NCBI RefSeq assembly: GCF_009729095.1
Contig: NZ_VTGX01000002.1
Location: 1 to 64,000, forward strand
Length of the DNA stretch: 64,000 nucleotides
Source: Mycolicibacterium sp. CBMA 247
GTDB lineage: Bacteria; Actinomycetota; Actinomycetes; Mycobacteriales; Mycobacteriaceae
Direction: 5' to 3'
Shown here: piece after piece, positions 10,567-19,007 of the stretch
Numbering within the stretch: position 1 is the first letter of the stretch
Layout: each line of letters begins with the position of its first letter
The notes under the pieces: model-generated
Seen by the model: the letters and a program-made list of their open reading frames with translations, nothing else
Databases searched by the model: none
What the model was told of the DNA's origin: nothing
Translations under genes and position numbers: made by a program

Positions 10567-10978
10567 TGCGGTGACGGGGCGGTTCCTGGCAATGGCCAGG
10601 TCGGATGGCCAGCTCGACGACCACACGCACACGCAAGTCACGCCGGGTGCCAGCGAGGCGATGAAGGGCGCCCACCAGCAGCTGGCGTCCCCTCCCCCAA
10701 CGGCCCGCTAGCGATATAACGCGACATATCGCAACTGGGGCATCCCTAGCCACCCACTTCCGATCAGCACAGTACTGAAACCCGGTGGCAAATAACATCA
10801 TTCAATCGTTCCTAGCTGAACCGCCGATATACTAGGTCGCCCTACGTTTTCTCACTCACGCTGCAAATTGCATAGTTACGCAATTGCAGATGAAAAGTTG
10901 CGGCGCAGATTAAGAACCAACAGACCTGGAGCGACTACCTCTTGTCACATAACGCTACGAGCAGTAGCGTAACGCCGC
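10567..10978. other. 412-bp intergenic region with three dyads upstream of the monooxygenase
   Basis: No gene is supported here. Three inverted repeats stand out: GCGATAT-N8-ATATCGC at 10711-10732; an imperfect one at 10861-10889 (CTGCAAATTGC ... GCAATTGCAG); and the one next to the start codon at 10952-10970. The stretch from about 10780 to 10960 is clearly AT-richer than its neighbours, consistent with a promoter region for the monooxygenase operon. The middle repeat could also be a terminator for the DUF3159 gene. Confidence 0.5.
10952..10970. promoter_or_regulatory. Operator-like dyad next to the monooxygenase start
   Basis: ACGCTAC-N5-GTAGCGT is a perfect 7-bp-arm repeat ending 8 bp before the GTG at 10979. 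That position would block transcription or translation initiation. No dedicated regulator gene adjoins it, so the binding protein is unknown. Confidence 0.5.
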
Positions 10979-12895
10979 GTGACCCGGAGTTTCCACGTCG
11001 GCCAGCCGTTCACCACGCCCAATGACGACATCGCGGCGGCCTTAGAGCAGGTCAGCATCCCGACGCTGCTGCTCTCGCTAGTGCACATCACCGGCGACCC
11101 GCGCTACATCCGCGAGTTCAAGCAGGCCGGACTGTTCCTCAACGAGGTCCAGGGCTTCATGAGCGAGGAGGACAAGGCCCGGGTTCGTGAGGTCGCGCTG
11201 CCGGTGATCGCCGACTACCGCGACCGCGGGTGCCCGGCCCCGGATCCGCTGCCCGCCGAGCTGATCAAGGAGATGCTGGACTGGACGGCCTGCGAGCCGG
11301 TCGGCGAGGACGACCGCCCGCTGGTCCTCGAAGAACTCGACCTCGAGGGAATCGATCCGCGCCGGCCCGCCACATTGGAGAACGCCGACGGCTTCAGCGT
11401 CATCGTGATCGGCTGCGGAGAATCCGGAGTGCTGGCCGGGGTGCGCCTCAAGCAGGCCGGCATCGATTTCACCATCGTGGAGAAGAACGCCGGCCCGGGT
11501 GGAACCTGGTGGGAGAACAGCTATCCCGGCGCCCGCGTCGACGTCGCCAACCACTTCTACTGTTACAGCTTCGAACCCAGCAACCACTGGGACCACTTCT
11601 TCGCCGAACAACACGAACTGCGCCAGTACTTCCGCGACGTGGTGGACCGCCACGACCTGGAGTCAAACATCCGGTGGAACACCGAAGTCGTCTCCGCCGC
11701 GTGGGACGACGGGATGTGGAACGTCACCGTGCGGTCGGCTGCCGGAACGGAAACACTACGGGCCAACGCCGTCATCACCGCCGTCGGCCAGCTCAACCGG
11801 CCGCAGATCCCCGACTTCCCCGGCGCCGAAACCTTTGAAGGACCGGCGTTTCACTCCGCGGCGTGGGATCACACCGTCGACGTCACCGGCAAGCGGGTGG
11901 CCCTGATCGGGGCCGGCGCCAGCGGCTTTCAGATCGCCCCGGCCATCGCCGACAAGGTCGAGCACCTCACCGTCTTTCAGCGCACCGCGCAATGGATGTT
12001 CCCCAACCCGATGTACCACGAGGCCGTCGCCGACGGCGTGCGCTGGGCGATGGAACACCTGCCGTACTACGGCCGTTGGTACCGCTTCCTGCTGCTGTGG
12101 CCGGGAGCCGACAAGGGCCTGGATGCCGCGCGGGTGGACCCGGACTACGCCGACCAGGACAACGCGGTCAGCGAGATCAACGCCATGGCCCGCATCATGT
12201 TCACCGACTGGATCACCACCCAGGTCGGCGACGACCCCGAACTGCTCGCCAAGGCGCTGCCCGACTATCCGGCCACCGGCAAGCGCACGCTGCAGGACAA
12301 CGGAAGCTGGCTGGGCACCCTCAAACGCGACGACGTGGACCTGATCCGCACCCCGATCGAACGGATCACCCCGACCGGGATCGTCACGGCCGACGGTGAA
12401 ACATACGACGCCGACATCATCGTGTACGCCACCGGTTTTCGCGCCACCGAGGTGCTGTTCCCGATGACCATCACCGGGCGTGACGGCGTCGATCTGCACG
12501 ACATCTGGGGGCAGCGCCCGTATGCCTACCGCGGCATCACGGTGCCGGGCTTCCCCAACTTCTTCATGACCTACGGACCGGGGACGCACCTGGCGCACGG
12601 CGGCAGCCTGATCCTCAACTCCGAACTGCAGATGCGCTACATCAATCAGTGCCTGGAGCATCTGATCACCGAGGGACTGCGGACCATGGAGCCGCTTCCC
12701 GACCCGACCGAAGCGTGGCATCGGCGCTCACAGGAGGCGATCCGCCAAACGGTGTGGGCGCACCCCTCGGTCAAACATTCGTATTTCAAGAATGCTGACG
12801 GTGAGATCCACACCGTCAGCCCATGGCGGCTGAGCGAATACCGCTCCGCCATCAGCGAACCCATCTGGTCAGATTTCACAGTGCAGGAGGCTTGA
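10979..12895 (+). CDS. Flavin-containing Baeyer-Villiger-type monooxygenase
   Basis: The 638-residue protein has an N-terminal extension of about 135 residues, then an FAD Rossmann motif (VIVIGCGESGVLAG). The Baeyer-Villiger fingerprint FxGxxxHxxxWD is present in FEGPAFHSAAWD, and a second NADPH Rossmann motif follows (VALIGAGASGFQ). It should insert oxygen next to a ketone or oxygenate a heteroatom using NADPH and O2. The extended N-terminus beginning near FTTPNDDIAAALEQ is typical of one mycobacterial subclass. GTG 10979 has no clear ribosome site, so a leaderless transcript is possible. A zinc alcohol dehydrogenase gene starts 3 bp after its stop; together they could convert a secondary alcohol to ketone and then to ester. 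Confidence 0.9.
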   Translation: MTRSFHVGQPFTTPNDDIAAALEQVSIPTLLLSLVHITGDPRYIREFKQAGLFLNEVQGFMSEEDKARVREVALPVIADYRDRGCPAPDPLPAELIKEMLDWTACEPVGEDDRPLVLEELDLEGIDPRRPATLENADGFSVIVIGCGESGVLAGVRLKQAGIDFTIVEKNAGPGGTWWENSYPGARVDVANHFYCYSFEPSNHWDHFFAEQHELRQYFRDVVDRHDLESNIRWNTEVVSAAWDDGMWNVTVRSAAGTETLRANAVITAVGQLNRPQIPDFPGAETFEGPAFHSAAWDHTVDVTGKRVALIGAGASGFQIAPAIADKVEHLTVFQRTAQWMFPNPMYHEAVADGVRWAMEHLPYYGRWYRFLLLWPGADKGLDAARVDPDYADQDNAVSEINAMARIMFTDWITTQVGDDPELLAKALPDYPATGKRTLQDNGSWLGTLKRDDVDLIRTPIERITPTGIVTADGETYDADIIVYATGFRATEVLFPMTITGRDGVDLHDIWGQRPYAYRGITVPGFPNFFMTYGPGTHLAHGGSLILNSELQMRYINQCLEHLITEGLRTMEPLPDPTEAWHRRSQEAIRQTVWAHPSVKHSYFKNADGEIHTVSPWRLSEYRSAISEPIWSDFTVQEA

Positions 12896-12898
12896 GTA

Positions 12899-13924
12899 AT
12901 GCGTGCGGTGGTTGTTGACAGCGCCGGGAAGATCCACGTCGAAACCCGGCCGGACCCGGTCCTGCCCGGTCCCGACGGGGCCATCGTCAAGGTCGAGGCC
13001 GCCTCGATCTGCGGATCGGACCTGCACTTCCTGGAGGGCCACTACCCGATCGCCGATCCGGTGTCCGTCGGGCATGAGGCCGTCGGCACGATCGTCGAAA
13101 TCGGGCCGGAGGTCACCGGATTCGCCGTCGGCGACCGGGTACTGGTGTCCTCGGTGGCCGGGTGCGGGCACTGTAGCGGCTGCGCGACCCACGACCCGAT
13201 CCGGTGTGTGCAGGGACCGCAGATCTTCGGTACCGGATTCCTCGGCGGCGCTCAGGCCGAACTTCTCGCGGTGCCGGCCGCGAACTTCCAACTGCTCGCG
13301 ATGCCGGAGAACATCACCACCGAGCAGGCTCTGTTGCTGACCGACAACCTGGCCACCGGATGGGCGGCGGCCAAACGCGCCGACATTCCGATCGGTGGCT
13401 CCGTCGCGGTGATCGGTCTGGGTGCGGTCGGCATGTGCGCTCTGCGCAGCGCCATCACCCTCGGTGCGGCAACGGTTTTCGCCATCGACCCGGTGGAGGC
13501 CAGGCGCGACCGCGCGGCAGCCTCGGGAGCGACCACATTCGCCCCGCCCTCGGCACAGGCCATCCGAGAGGCCACCGGTGGACTCGGCGTGGACTCCGTC
13601 ATCGACGCGGTGGGCAGCGACGCCTCGATCAACGACGCCATCGACGCCGTCCGTAGCGGCGGCACGGTGTCCATCGTCGGCGTGCACGATCTGCAGCCGT
13701 ACCCGATGCCCGCGCTGGTCTGCCTCCTCCGCAGCCTGACCATCCGCCTGACCACCGCGCCGGTGCAGCAGACGTGGCCGGAGCTGATCCCCCTGCTGCA
13801 GGCCGGCCGGCTCGACGTCGACGGGATCTTCACCACCACGATGTCGCTTGACGACGCCGCCGAGGGCTATGCCGCGGCGTTCGCCCGCTCGGGTGAGCAC
13901 CTGAAGGTTCAGCTCAAGCCGTAG
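12899..13924 (+). CDS. Zinc-dependent alcohol dehydrogenase
   Basis: The 341-residue MDR enzyme has catalytic zinc ligands Cys38 (ICGSDLH) and His59-Glu60 (GHEAVG). Structural-zinc cysteines are at 89, 92, 95 and 103 (GCGHCSGC...C), and the NAD(P) motif is VIGLGAVGMCAL. It oxidises or reduces an alcohol/carbonyl pair. It lies 3 bp after the monooxygenase stop behind an AGGAGG, so the pair is an operon and probably one pathway (alcohol to ketone, then Baeyer-Villiger oxidation, or aldehyde recycling). Its last 11 bases overlap the end of the convergent ohrR gene. Confidence 0.92.
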   Translation: MRAVVVDSAGKIHVETRPDPVLPGPDGAIVKVEAASICGSDLHFLEGHYPIADPVSVGHEAVGTIVEIGPEVTGFAVGDRVLVSSVAGCGHCSGCATHDPIRCVQGPQIFGTGFLGGAQAELLAVPAANFQLLAMPENITTEQALLLTDNLATGWAAAKRADIPIGGSVAVIGLGAVGMCALRSAITLGAATVFAIDPVEARRDRAAASGATTFAPPSAQAIREATGGLGVDSVIDAVGSDASINDAIDAVRSGGTVSIVGVHDLQPYPMPALVCLLRSLTIRLTTAPVQQTWPELIPLLQAGRLDVDGIFTTTMSLDDAAEGYAAAFARSGEHLKVQLKP

Positions 13925-14363
13925 AGCTCTCGCGGATGTGATTGCGCAGGTTGTCCCTGAGGGCGGAAACACCGCGCTGCATGGTCTTGAGTTCGTCCGA
14001 TGACAGACCGGTCGCCGCGACGAGGTCCATCTCCAGGGCCTCCTCGCGGAGTTCGCGGCCGGCGTCTGTGAGACTGACGATCACCTGACGTTCGTCGCTG
14101 GGATCGCGCCGACGAGTCACATACCCCCGTGCTTCGAGCTTCTTCAGGATCGGCGTCAACGTGTTGGACTCCAGGAACAGCTTTTCCCCCAGGCTCCCCA
14201 CCGTCTGATGGTCCTGCTCCGAAAGTGCGACGATCGCGATGTACTGCGTATATGTGATGCCCTTGTTGTCCAGGATCGGCTTGTAGGCCTTGCCGTACGC
14301 CAGGTTGGCCGAGTAGACGGCAAAGCACAGGAAATCGGACAGCTGTGGAGCCTTGGGTGACAC
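13914..14363 (-). CDS. ohrR: OhrR, organic-peroxide-sensing MarR family repressor
   Basis: The 149-residue MarR protein carries the OhrR N-terminal signature LCFAVYSANLAYGKAYKPIL, including the reactive Cys13 that is oxidised by organic hydroperoxides in this family. The winged helix is in the middle (GEKLFLESNTLTPILKKLEARG, RRRDPSDERQV). The start is GTG 14363; no ribosome site is evident, so the mRNA may be leaderless. It is divergent from ohr at 14481, the standard arrangement, with paired operator-like repeats between. The 3' end overlaps the convergent alcohol dehydrogenase by 11 bp. Confidence 0.92.
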   Translation of the reverse strand: MSPKAPQLSDFLCFAVYSANLAYGKAYKPILDNKGITYTQYIAIVALSEQDHQTVGSLGEKLFLESNTLTPILKKLEARGYVTRRRDPSDERQVIVSLTDAGRELREEALEMDLVAATGLSSDELKTMQRGVSALRDNLRNHIRESSTA

Positions 14364-14373
14364 ATCAAAAATT

Positions 14374-14460
14374 ATATCGGGTCCGATTCAATCGGATGGG
14401 ATTGAATGCGCGGCTTTCGGCGTTCATCTCTAACGCATCCACTTGGATCGGACCCGATAT
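14374..14460. promoter_or_regulatory. Paired OhrR operator region
   Basis: The same 13-bp sequence ATATCGGGTCCGA occurs once at 14374-14386 beside ohrR and once inverted at 14448-14460 beside ohr. Each copy contains a near-perfect dyad (ATCGG-N2-CCGAT). Between them, a further perfect repeat ATTCAATC-N6-GATTGAAT spans 14386-14407. One OhrR site per promoter with a third dyad near ohrR is the likely reading; protein binding is inferred. Confidence 0.65.
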
Positions 14461-14480
14461 TCACCCGAAGGAGTTCCCCC

Positions 14481-14903
14481 GTGACCACCAGTCAGACCGA
14501 CAATGTGCTCTACACCGCCCAGACCCACACCACCGGCGGCCGGCAGGGCGAGGCCTACAGCTCCGACGGCAACCTCGATATCCAGCTGACCCCGCCGGGC
14601 GGCAACGGCTCCGGCACCAACCCCGAGCAGTTGTTCGCAGCCGGTTGGTCGGCGTGCTTCCTGAGCGCCATGGGCCTGACCGCGGGCAAGCACAATGTGA
14701 AGCTGCCTGCCGAGACCGCCGTTGATGCCGAGGTAGACCTGCTCAACACCGACGGGGCATTCTCACTGCGGGCGCGGCTCAACATCAGCATCCCCGGCGT
14801 CGACCGGGAAACCGCTCAGGCCATCGCCAATGACGCGCACCAGGTCTGCCCGTACTCGAAGGCCACCCGGGGCAACATCGACGTCACGATCAGCGTGGCC
14901 TGA
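14481..14903 (+). CDS. ohr: Ohr organic hydroperoxide resistance peroxidase
   Basis: The 140-residue OsmC/Ohr protein has the two reactive cysteines Cys59 (GWSACFLSAM) and Cys123 (HQVCPYSKATRGN). The active-site Arg21 and Glu49 expected of Ohr rather than OsmC are also present. It reduces fatty-acid and other organic hydroperoxides to alcohols, using lipoylated or thiol reductants. GTG 14481 follows GAAGGAG. It is divergent from its repressor gene. It is convergent with the permease ending at 14924, with a short GC stem at 14910-14921 in the 20-bp gap. Confidence 0.95.
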   Translation: MTTSQTDNVLYTAQTHTTGGRQGEAYSSDGNLDIQLTPPGGNGSGTNPEQLFAAGWSACFLSAMGLTAGKHNVKLPAETAVDAEVDLLNTDGAFSLRARLNISIPGVDRETAQAIANDAHQVCPYSKATRGNIDVTISVA

Positions 14904-14923
14904 CGCGCAGCGGCTTGCCGCGG

Positions 14924-16267
14924 TTACTCCTTCATGTCCAGCACCGGCGTCGGCCGCCGGAAACCGCGGGTAACCCCGGCAAGCCACGCGAATCCCGCTG
15001 CCAGCCAACATAACCCGACGATCAGTGTGAACCCGGACAAACTCGTCCACAGCCACACCGTCAGCAGGAAGCCGATCAGCGGCAGGATGAGGTTGCTGAT
15101 CACCCGGATGCCGTCACGTTCACCTCGGTCAACGAAGTAATGCTTGATGACCGACAGGTTGACCACCGAGAACGCCACCAGCGCACCAAAGCTGATCAGC
15201 GAGGCCAGTGCGGTCAGGCTGATCACGATGGCCAGCAACGACACGACCGACACCGCCAGGATTGCGTACACGGGCGTGGCGAACCGTGGCGAGACGTGAC
15301 CGAAGACCGGGCGCGGCAGGACACCGTCGCGCCCCATCGCGTACAGGATTCGGGCCACCGACGCCTGCGAGGTGATCGCGGATCCGAGCGCACCGGCGAC
15401 ATAGGCCGCGGTGAAGAAGGCCTGCAGGAACTGCCCGCCTGCGGTCACCATCAGGTCCAGGGATCCTGACTCGACGTCGGCGAACTGGTTGGACGGGAAC
15501 ACCAACTGCCCGAGATAGGACAGCACGACGAAGATCACACCCGATACCAGGGTTGCGATCATGATCGCCTGCGGCACAGATCGTTTGGGCTCCTTGGCCT
15601 CCTCTGACAGCGTGGACACCGCGTCGAAGCCCAGGAACGACAGACACAGGATCGCCGCGCCCGCCAGCACCGGGCTGAATCCGGTCGCGCTGCCGTCACC
15701 GTGGAACGGTGCCATCAGGTCGAGCGTGCCCAAGCTGAACACCTTGGAGCAGGCCAGGACCAAGAACGTCACGATGAAGACCGCCTGCACCGCGATGATG
15801 ACGAAGTTCGCCCTGGCCACCGACACGATGCCGACAACGTTGAGCACCGTCACCGCAGCGATGGACACCAGGACGAACACCCAGGCAGGAATCGCAGGCA
15901 CGGCGGCATGCAGATAGATCCCGATCACCAGGTAGTTGATCATCGGCAGGAACAGGTAATCCAGCAGCAGCGACCAACCGGCGAGAAATCCGACCGGGGC
16001 ACCGAAAGACTTCTGCGTGTACGTGTATGCCGATCCCGCGACCGGGTAGGCGACCGCCATCATGGCGTATGACCGCGCGGTGAACACCATGGCGGCCAAC
16101 GTCACCAGATATGCGACCGACAGCCTGCCGCCGGTGGTCTGGGTGACGATGCCGTAGGTGGTGAACACCGTAAGCGGCACCATGTAGACCAGACCGAACA
16201 GCACCAACGATGGCAGCCCGAGCGCGCGGCGCAGCCGCCCCTCGGTCACTTCAGCCAAATCGGACAT
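14924..16267 (-). CDS. APC family amino acid/amine permease
   Basis: The 447-residue membrane protein has about twelve transmembrane segments, the APC motif FLGFDAVSTLSEEAKEPKRSVP and the N-terminal GLPSLVLFGLVYMVPLTVF. It is distinct from the permease at 1330. The start at ATG 16267 is chosen because AGAGGA lies just upstream and it avoids overlap with the amidohydrolase stop (16279). It is the third gene of an operon with the nitrilase-family and amidohydrolase genes, so it probably imports their nitrogenous substrate. The TetR gene at 19008 is the likely controller. Confidence 0.88.
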   Translation of the reverse strand: MSDLAEVTEGRLRRALGLPSLVLFGLVYMVPLTVFTTYGIVTQTTGGRLSVAYLVTLAAMVFTARSYAMMAVAYPVAGSAYTYTQKSFGAPVGFLAGWSLLLDYLFLPMINYLVIGIYLHAAVPAIPAWVFVLVSIAAVTVLNVVGIVSVARANFVIIAVQAVFIVTFLVLACSKVFSLGTLDLMAPFHGDGSATGFSPVLAGAAILCLSFLGFDAVSTLSEEAKEPKRSVPQAIMIATLVSGVIFVVLSYLGQLVFPSNQFADVESGSLDLMVTAGGQFLQAFFTAAYVAGALGSAITSQASVARILYAMGRDGVLPRPVFGHVSPRFATPVYAILAVSVVSLLAIVISLTALASLISFGALVAFSVVNLSVIKHYFVDRGERDGIRVISNLILPLIGFLLTVWLWTSLSGFTLIVGLCWLAAGFAWLAGVTRGFRRPTPVLDMKE

Positions 16268-16278
16268 GCCTATTCCTC

Positions 16279-17907
16279 TCACTCCGCGGCCGAGTAGGCC
16301 TGCGTGCCTTGCAGATAGGTGGCGCGCACCTTCACCGCCGGAAGCTCAGACGGGGGGACGTACCTCGGATCACGGTCCAACCACACCAGATCGGCGCTCG
16401 CCCCTGGGGCGATTTGACCCCAATTCCCTTCGGCAAAAGCCTGATACGCCACGGCACCGGTGTAGGAGGACAGTGCGTGCTCGACCGGAAGGACCTCTTC
16501 CGGAGTCCAGCCACCCGCCGGCTCGCCCTCGGACGTGCACCGCGAGACCGCGACGGCGATCCCGTCCAGCGGCGCACCCGAGGACACCGGCCAATCCGAT
16601 CCGAACGCCAGCGCCGCACCGGATTTCTCCAGCGTGCGCATCCGGTACTGCCGGTCCGCCCGCTCGGCTCCGAGCCGCGGAATAGTGAGCACCGTCATCA
16701 GGGCATCCATCTGCGCCCACAGCGGCTGCATGTTCGGGATGACCCCGAGCTCGGCGAACCGGCCCAGGTCGGCCTCGCCCACCAGCTGAGCATGTGCGAT
16801 GACCGGTCGCCGGTCCCGCGGACCGTTGTGCCGCACAACGTATTCGATGGCGTCCAGCGCCTGGCGGACCGCAGCGTCACCGATAGCGTGGATGTGGATC
16901 TGCAGGCCCAGGTCGTCTACTTTCCTGGCCGCCTCGGCCAGTGCGTCGCCCTCCCACAACTGCATGCCGTGCGAGTGCAGGCCCGAGCAGTAGGGCTCCA
17001 GCAGCGCTCCGGTCTCGTTCTCCACCACGCCGTCGGCGAAGAATTTCACGGTGTGCGCGGTCAGCAGCGGTGAGCCCGCCGCCTGGACCCGATCCCTGGC
17101 GGCGGCGTATTGCGTTACCTGCGTGTCGAAGTGGCGCGGATCGGCATAGAACGCCAGATTGAACCGCATGCGCAGGGCGCCCTGGCGGGCAGCCGCGAGG
17201 TAGGTGTCCAGTTCTGCCGGCTCGACCCAGGCATCCTGAACCCACGTCACGCCGCGCGCCAGAAAGTAGTCGGCGGCAGTGCCCAACGCGGCGATCCCCA
17301 CGGCCTCGTCACGAGCCGGCATGACCGCGGCGACCAGGTCGGTGGCGCCCCATTCGCGCAGCGTGCCCAGCGGTGAGCCGTCTTCACGGCGCGGAATCTC
17401 ACCGAGCACCGGCTCGGGGGTGTCAGCAGTGATGCCGGCGCACTGCAACGCAACCGAGTTGACCCAGAAGGTGTGGTAGTCCCAGGCTCGCAACACCACC
17501 GGTCGGTCCGGGACCGCCGCGTCGAGCCATCGCGCATCGAACAACCCGCCGGGGGCAAGACTGCCGTCGTACGACGCTCCTACGATCCACTCCTGGTCAG
17601 GGTGTGAATCGGCGAATTCCTTTACAGCCGACACAATTTCGTCGACCGACTGGCAGGCCCGGACCGCAGGGCCTGTTGACTCCAGACCGCCGAACAGCGG
17701 ATGCGCATGGCCGTCACCGAATGACGGCATCAAGAATCCGCCGTCCAGGTCGACCTTTTGGTCGGCGGGGTACGCCAGCGCGTCGTCACCCACTGCCTGC
17801 ACCACCCCATCGGCGACGAGCAGCGCATCGGTGGTCGCCGTGGGCGTCCAGATCGCACCGCCGTGGAAGAGTGTCGCAGGCTTGTCTGGCACGGAAAATG
17901 AAGTCAC
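16279..17907 (-). CDS. YtcJ-like metal-dependent amidohydrolase
   Basis: The 542-residue amidohydrolase-superfamily protein has the metal-binding HxH (His67, His69 in GDGHAHPL). Further histidines appear in IHIHAIGDAA and VIAHAQL, and the late Asp in AFGSDWPVSSG. Family members hydrolyse amides, hydantoins, carbamates or N-acyl compounds. It lies between the nitrilase gene (14 bp gap) and the permease gene (11 bp gap). Two amide-cleaving enzymes plus a permease suggest stepwise breakdown of an imported N-substituted compound. The exact substrate cannot be stated. Confidence 0.9.
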   Translation of the reverse strand: MTSFSVPDKPATLFHGGAIWTPTATTDALLVADGVVQAVGDDALAYPADQKVDLDGGFLMPSFGDGHAHPLFGGLESTGPAVRACQSVDEIVSAVKEFADSHPDQEWIVGASYDGSLAPGGLFDARWLDAAVPDRPVVLRAWDYHTFWVNSVALQCAGITADTPEPVLGEIPRREDGSPLGTLREWGATDLVAAVMPARDEAVGIAALGTAADYFLARGVTWVQDAWVEPAELDTYLAAARQGALRMRFNLAFYADPRHFDTQVTQYAAARDRVQAAGSPLLTAHTVKFFADGVVENETGALLEPYCSGLHSHGMQLWEGDALAEAARKVDDLGLQIHIHAIGDAAVRQALDAIEYVVRHNGPRDRRPVIAHAQLVGEADLGRFAELGVIPNMQPLWAQMDALMTVLTIPRLGAERADRQYRMRTLEKSGAALAFGSDWPVSSGAPLDGIAVAVSRCTSEGEPAGGWTPEEVLPVEHALSSYTGAVAYQAFAEGNWGQIAPGASADLVWLDRDPRYVPPSELPAVKVRATYLQGTQAYSAAE

Positions 17908-17921
17908 TGATTGTTCCTATT

Positions 17922-18917
17922 TCACTTCACGACGGCAGTGGCCTCATGGCCGGTGCCGTAGGGACGGGCAGGGTCGTTCGGAGTGGTCAACGCGCCATAG
18001 CTGTCGGGGCGCCGGGTGAGCAGGAACGGGAACAGCTCCAGCCAGTCGCGCCGTTGGTCCAGGTCGAGATCGGCGACCAGTACCGCTTCCTCGTCGCGGG
18101 GCGCTTGTACCAGCACGCGGCCGTACGGATCAGAGATGAAGGACGAACCGTAGAACGAGACCGTGCCCTCGTCACCGGTCCGGTTGGGCACCACCATGAA
18201 CAGGCCGCTGCTGATGCCGTTGGCCACGATCACCTGCTGCCACAGCGGTTGCGTGTCGAATGCCGGGAAGACCGGCTCCGACCCGATCGCGGTCGGATAG
18301 ACGACGATCTCGGCGCCGCCCAGCGAATAGTTCCGCGCCACTTCGGGGAACCATTCGTCCCAGCAGGTCGGCATGCCGATGCGGGCACCCAGCCCCTCGG
18401 GGTTGTACACCGGGTAGGGATCACCGTCTGCCGAGGACGGGCCTGGGCCCGGACGAAAATAGGTGTCCTCGTAGTAGCCCGCGGAGATCGGGATGTGCAT
18501 CTTGCGGGTCCGCCCGACCAGCTCGCCGGCCGGTGAAACGAGGATCGCGGTGTTGTAGCCCAGGCCATCGGCCGCGGGCGCCTTCTCGTACAGGGAGGCG
18601 TGCACGAAGATCCCGTTGGCCCGCGCAGCCTCGGCCGCGAGCGCAAAGGTCGGGCCGCCGGTCAGGTCCTCGGCCTGATCACCCGGGTTGGGGCCCGCCG
18701 GGGTGTCGGCCGGATAGCGCAACAGCGTGATCTCGGGCAGGAATACCGCGGTGGCGCCTGCACCCGCGGCGCGGTCGATGCCGTCGCGGAGCACTTTTGC
18801 GAGTTCGTCGACGTCAGAGCGCCAGCGGTGCTGCACCAACCCCACCCGCAGGGGCGGCCGCTGCGACGCCGTACTGCGCGACAGCGGTTCGGCGGCGGCG
18901 GCAGTGAGCGTGATCAT
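17922..18917 (-). CDS. Carbon-nitrogen hydrolase (nitrilase superfamily, N-carbamoyl-amine amidase-like)
   Basis: The 331-residue enzyme has the nitrilase triad Glu62 (FLPEITLLRY), Lys139 (RKMHIP) and Cys185 (GMPTCWDEWFPE). The CWDEWFPE form resembles N-carbamoylputrescine amidase and N-carbamoyl amino acid hydrolases, which release CO2 and ammonia from a carbamoylated amine. ATG 18917 follows a strong AGGAGG. It is the first gene of the nitrilase - amidohydrolase - permease operon. A perfect 19-bp dyad at 18928-18946 sits immediately upstream, beside the divergent TetR gene. No signal peptide is seen, so it is cytosolic. Confidence 0.9.
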   Translation of the reverse strand: MITLTAAAAEPLSRSTASQRPPLRVGLVQHRWRSDVDELAKVLRDGIDRAAGAGATAVFLPEITLLRYPADTPAGPNPGDQAEDLTGGPTFALAAEAARANGIFVHASLYEKAPAADGLGYNTAILVSPAGELVGRTRKMHIPISAGYYEDTYFRPGPGPSSADGDPYPVYNPEGLGARIGMPTCWDEWFPEVARNYSLGGAEIVVYPTAIGSEPVFPAFDTQPLWQQVIVANGISSGLFMVVPNRTGDEGTVSFYGSSFISDPYGRVLVQAPRDEEAVLVADLDLDQRRDWLELFPFLLTRRPDSYGALTTPNDPARPYGTGHEATAVVK

Positions 18918-18927
18918 CAGCCTCCTA

Positions 18928-18946
18928 AAACGAATGAAGTTCGTTT
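18928..18946. promoter_or_regulatory. TetR-type operator
   Basis: AAACGAA-N5-TTCGTTT is a perfect dyad 10 bp from the nitrilase start, just upstream of its ribosome site, and 61 bp from the divergent TetR start. Size, symmetry and position are as expected for an autoregulatory TetR operator. Confidence 0.7.
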
Positions 18947-19007
18947 ATTCTGTGATGGAGACCACCCTGTTGTAAAGCAGTGATTTGGAACCAAGGGGGA
19001 ACAAGCC

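Noticed and set aside
11756..12721. 321-codon minus-strand open frame opposite the monooxygenase
   Set aside because: Antisense shadow; no ribosome site or domain.
14910..14921. Short GC stem between ohr and the permease as a terminator
   Set aside because: Only a 5-bp stem without a U-run, within a 20-bp convergent gap; too weak to call.
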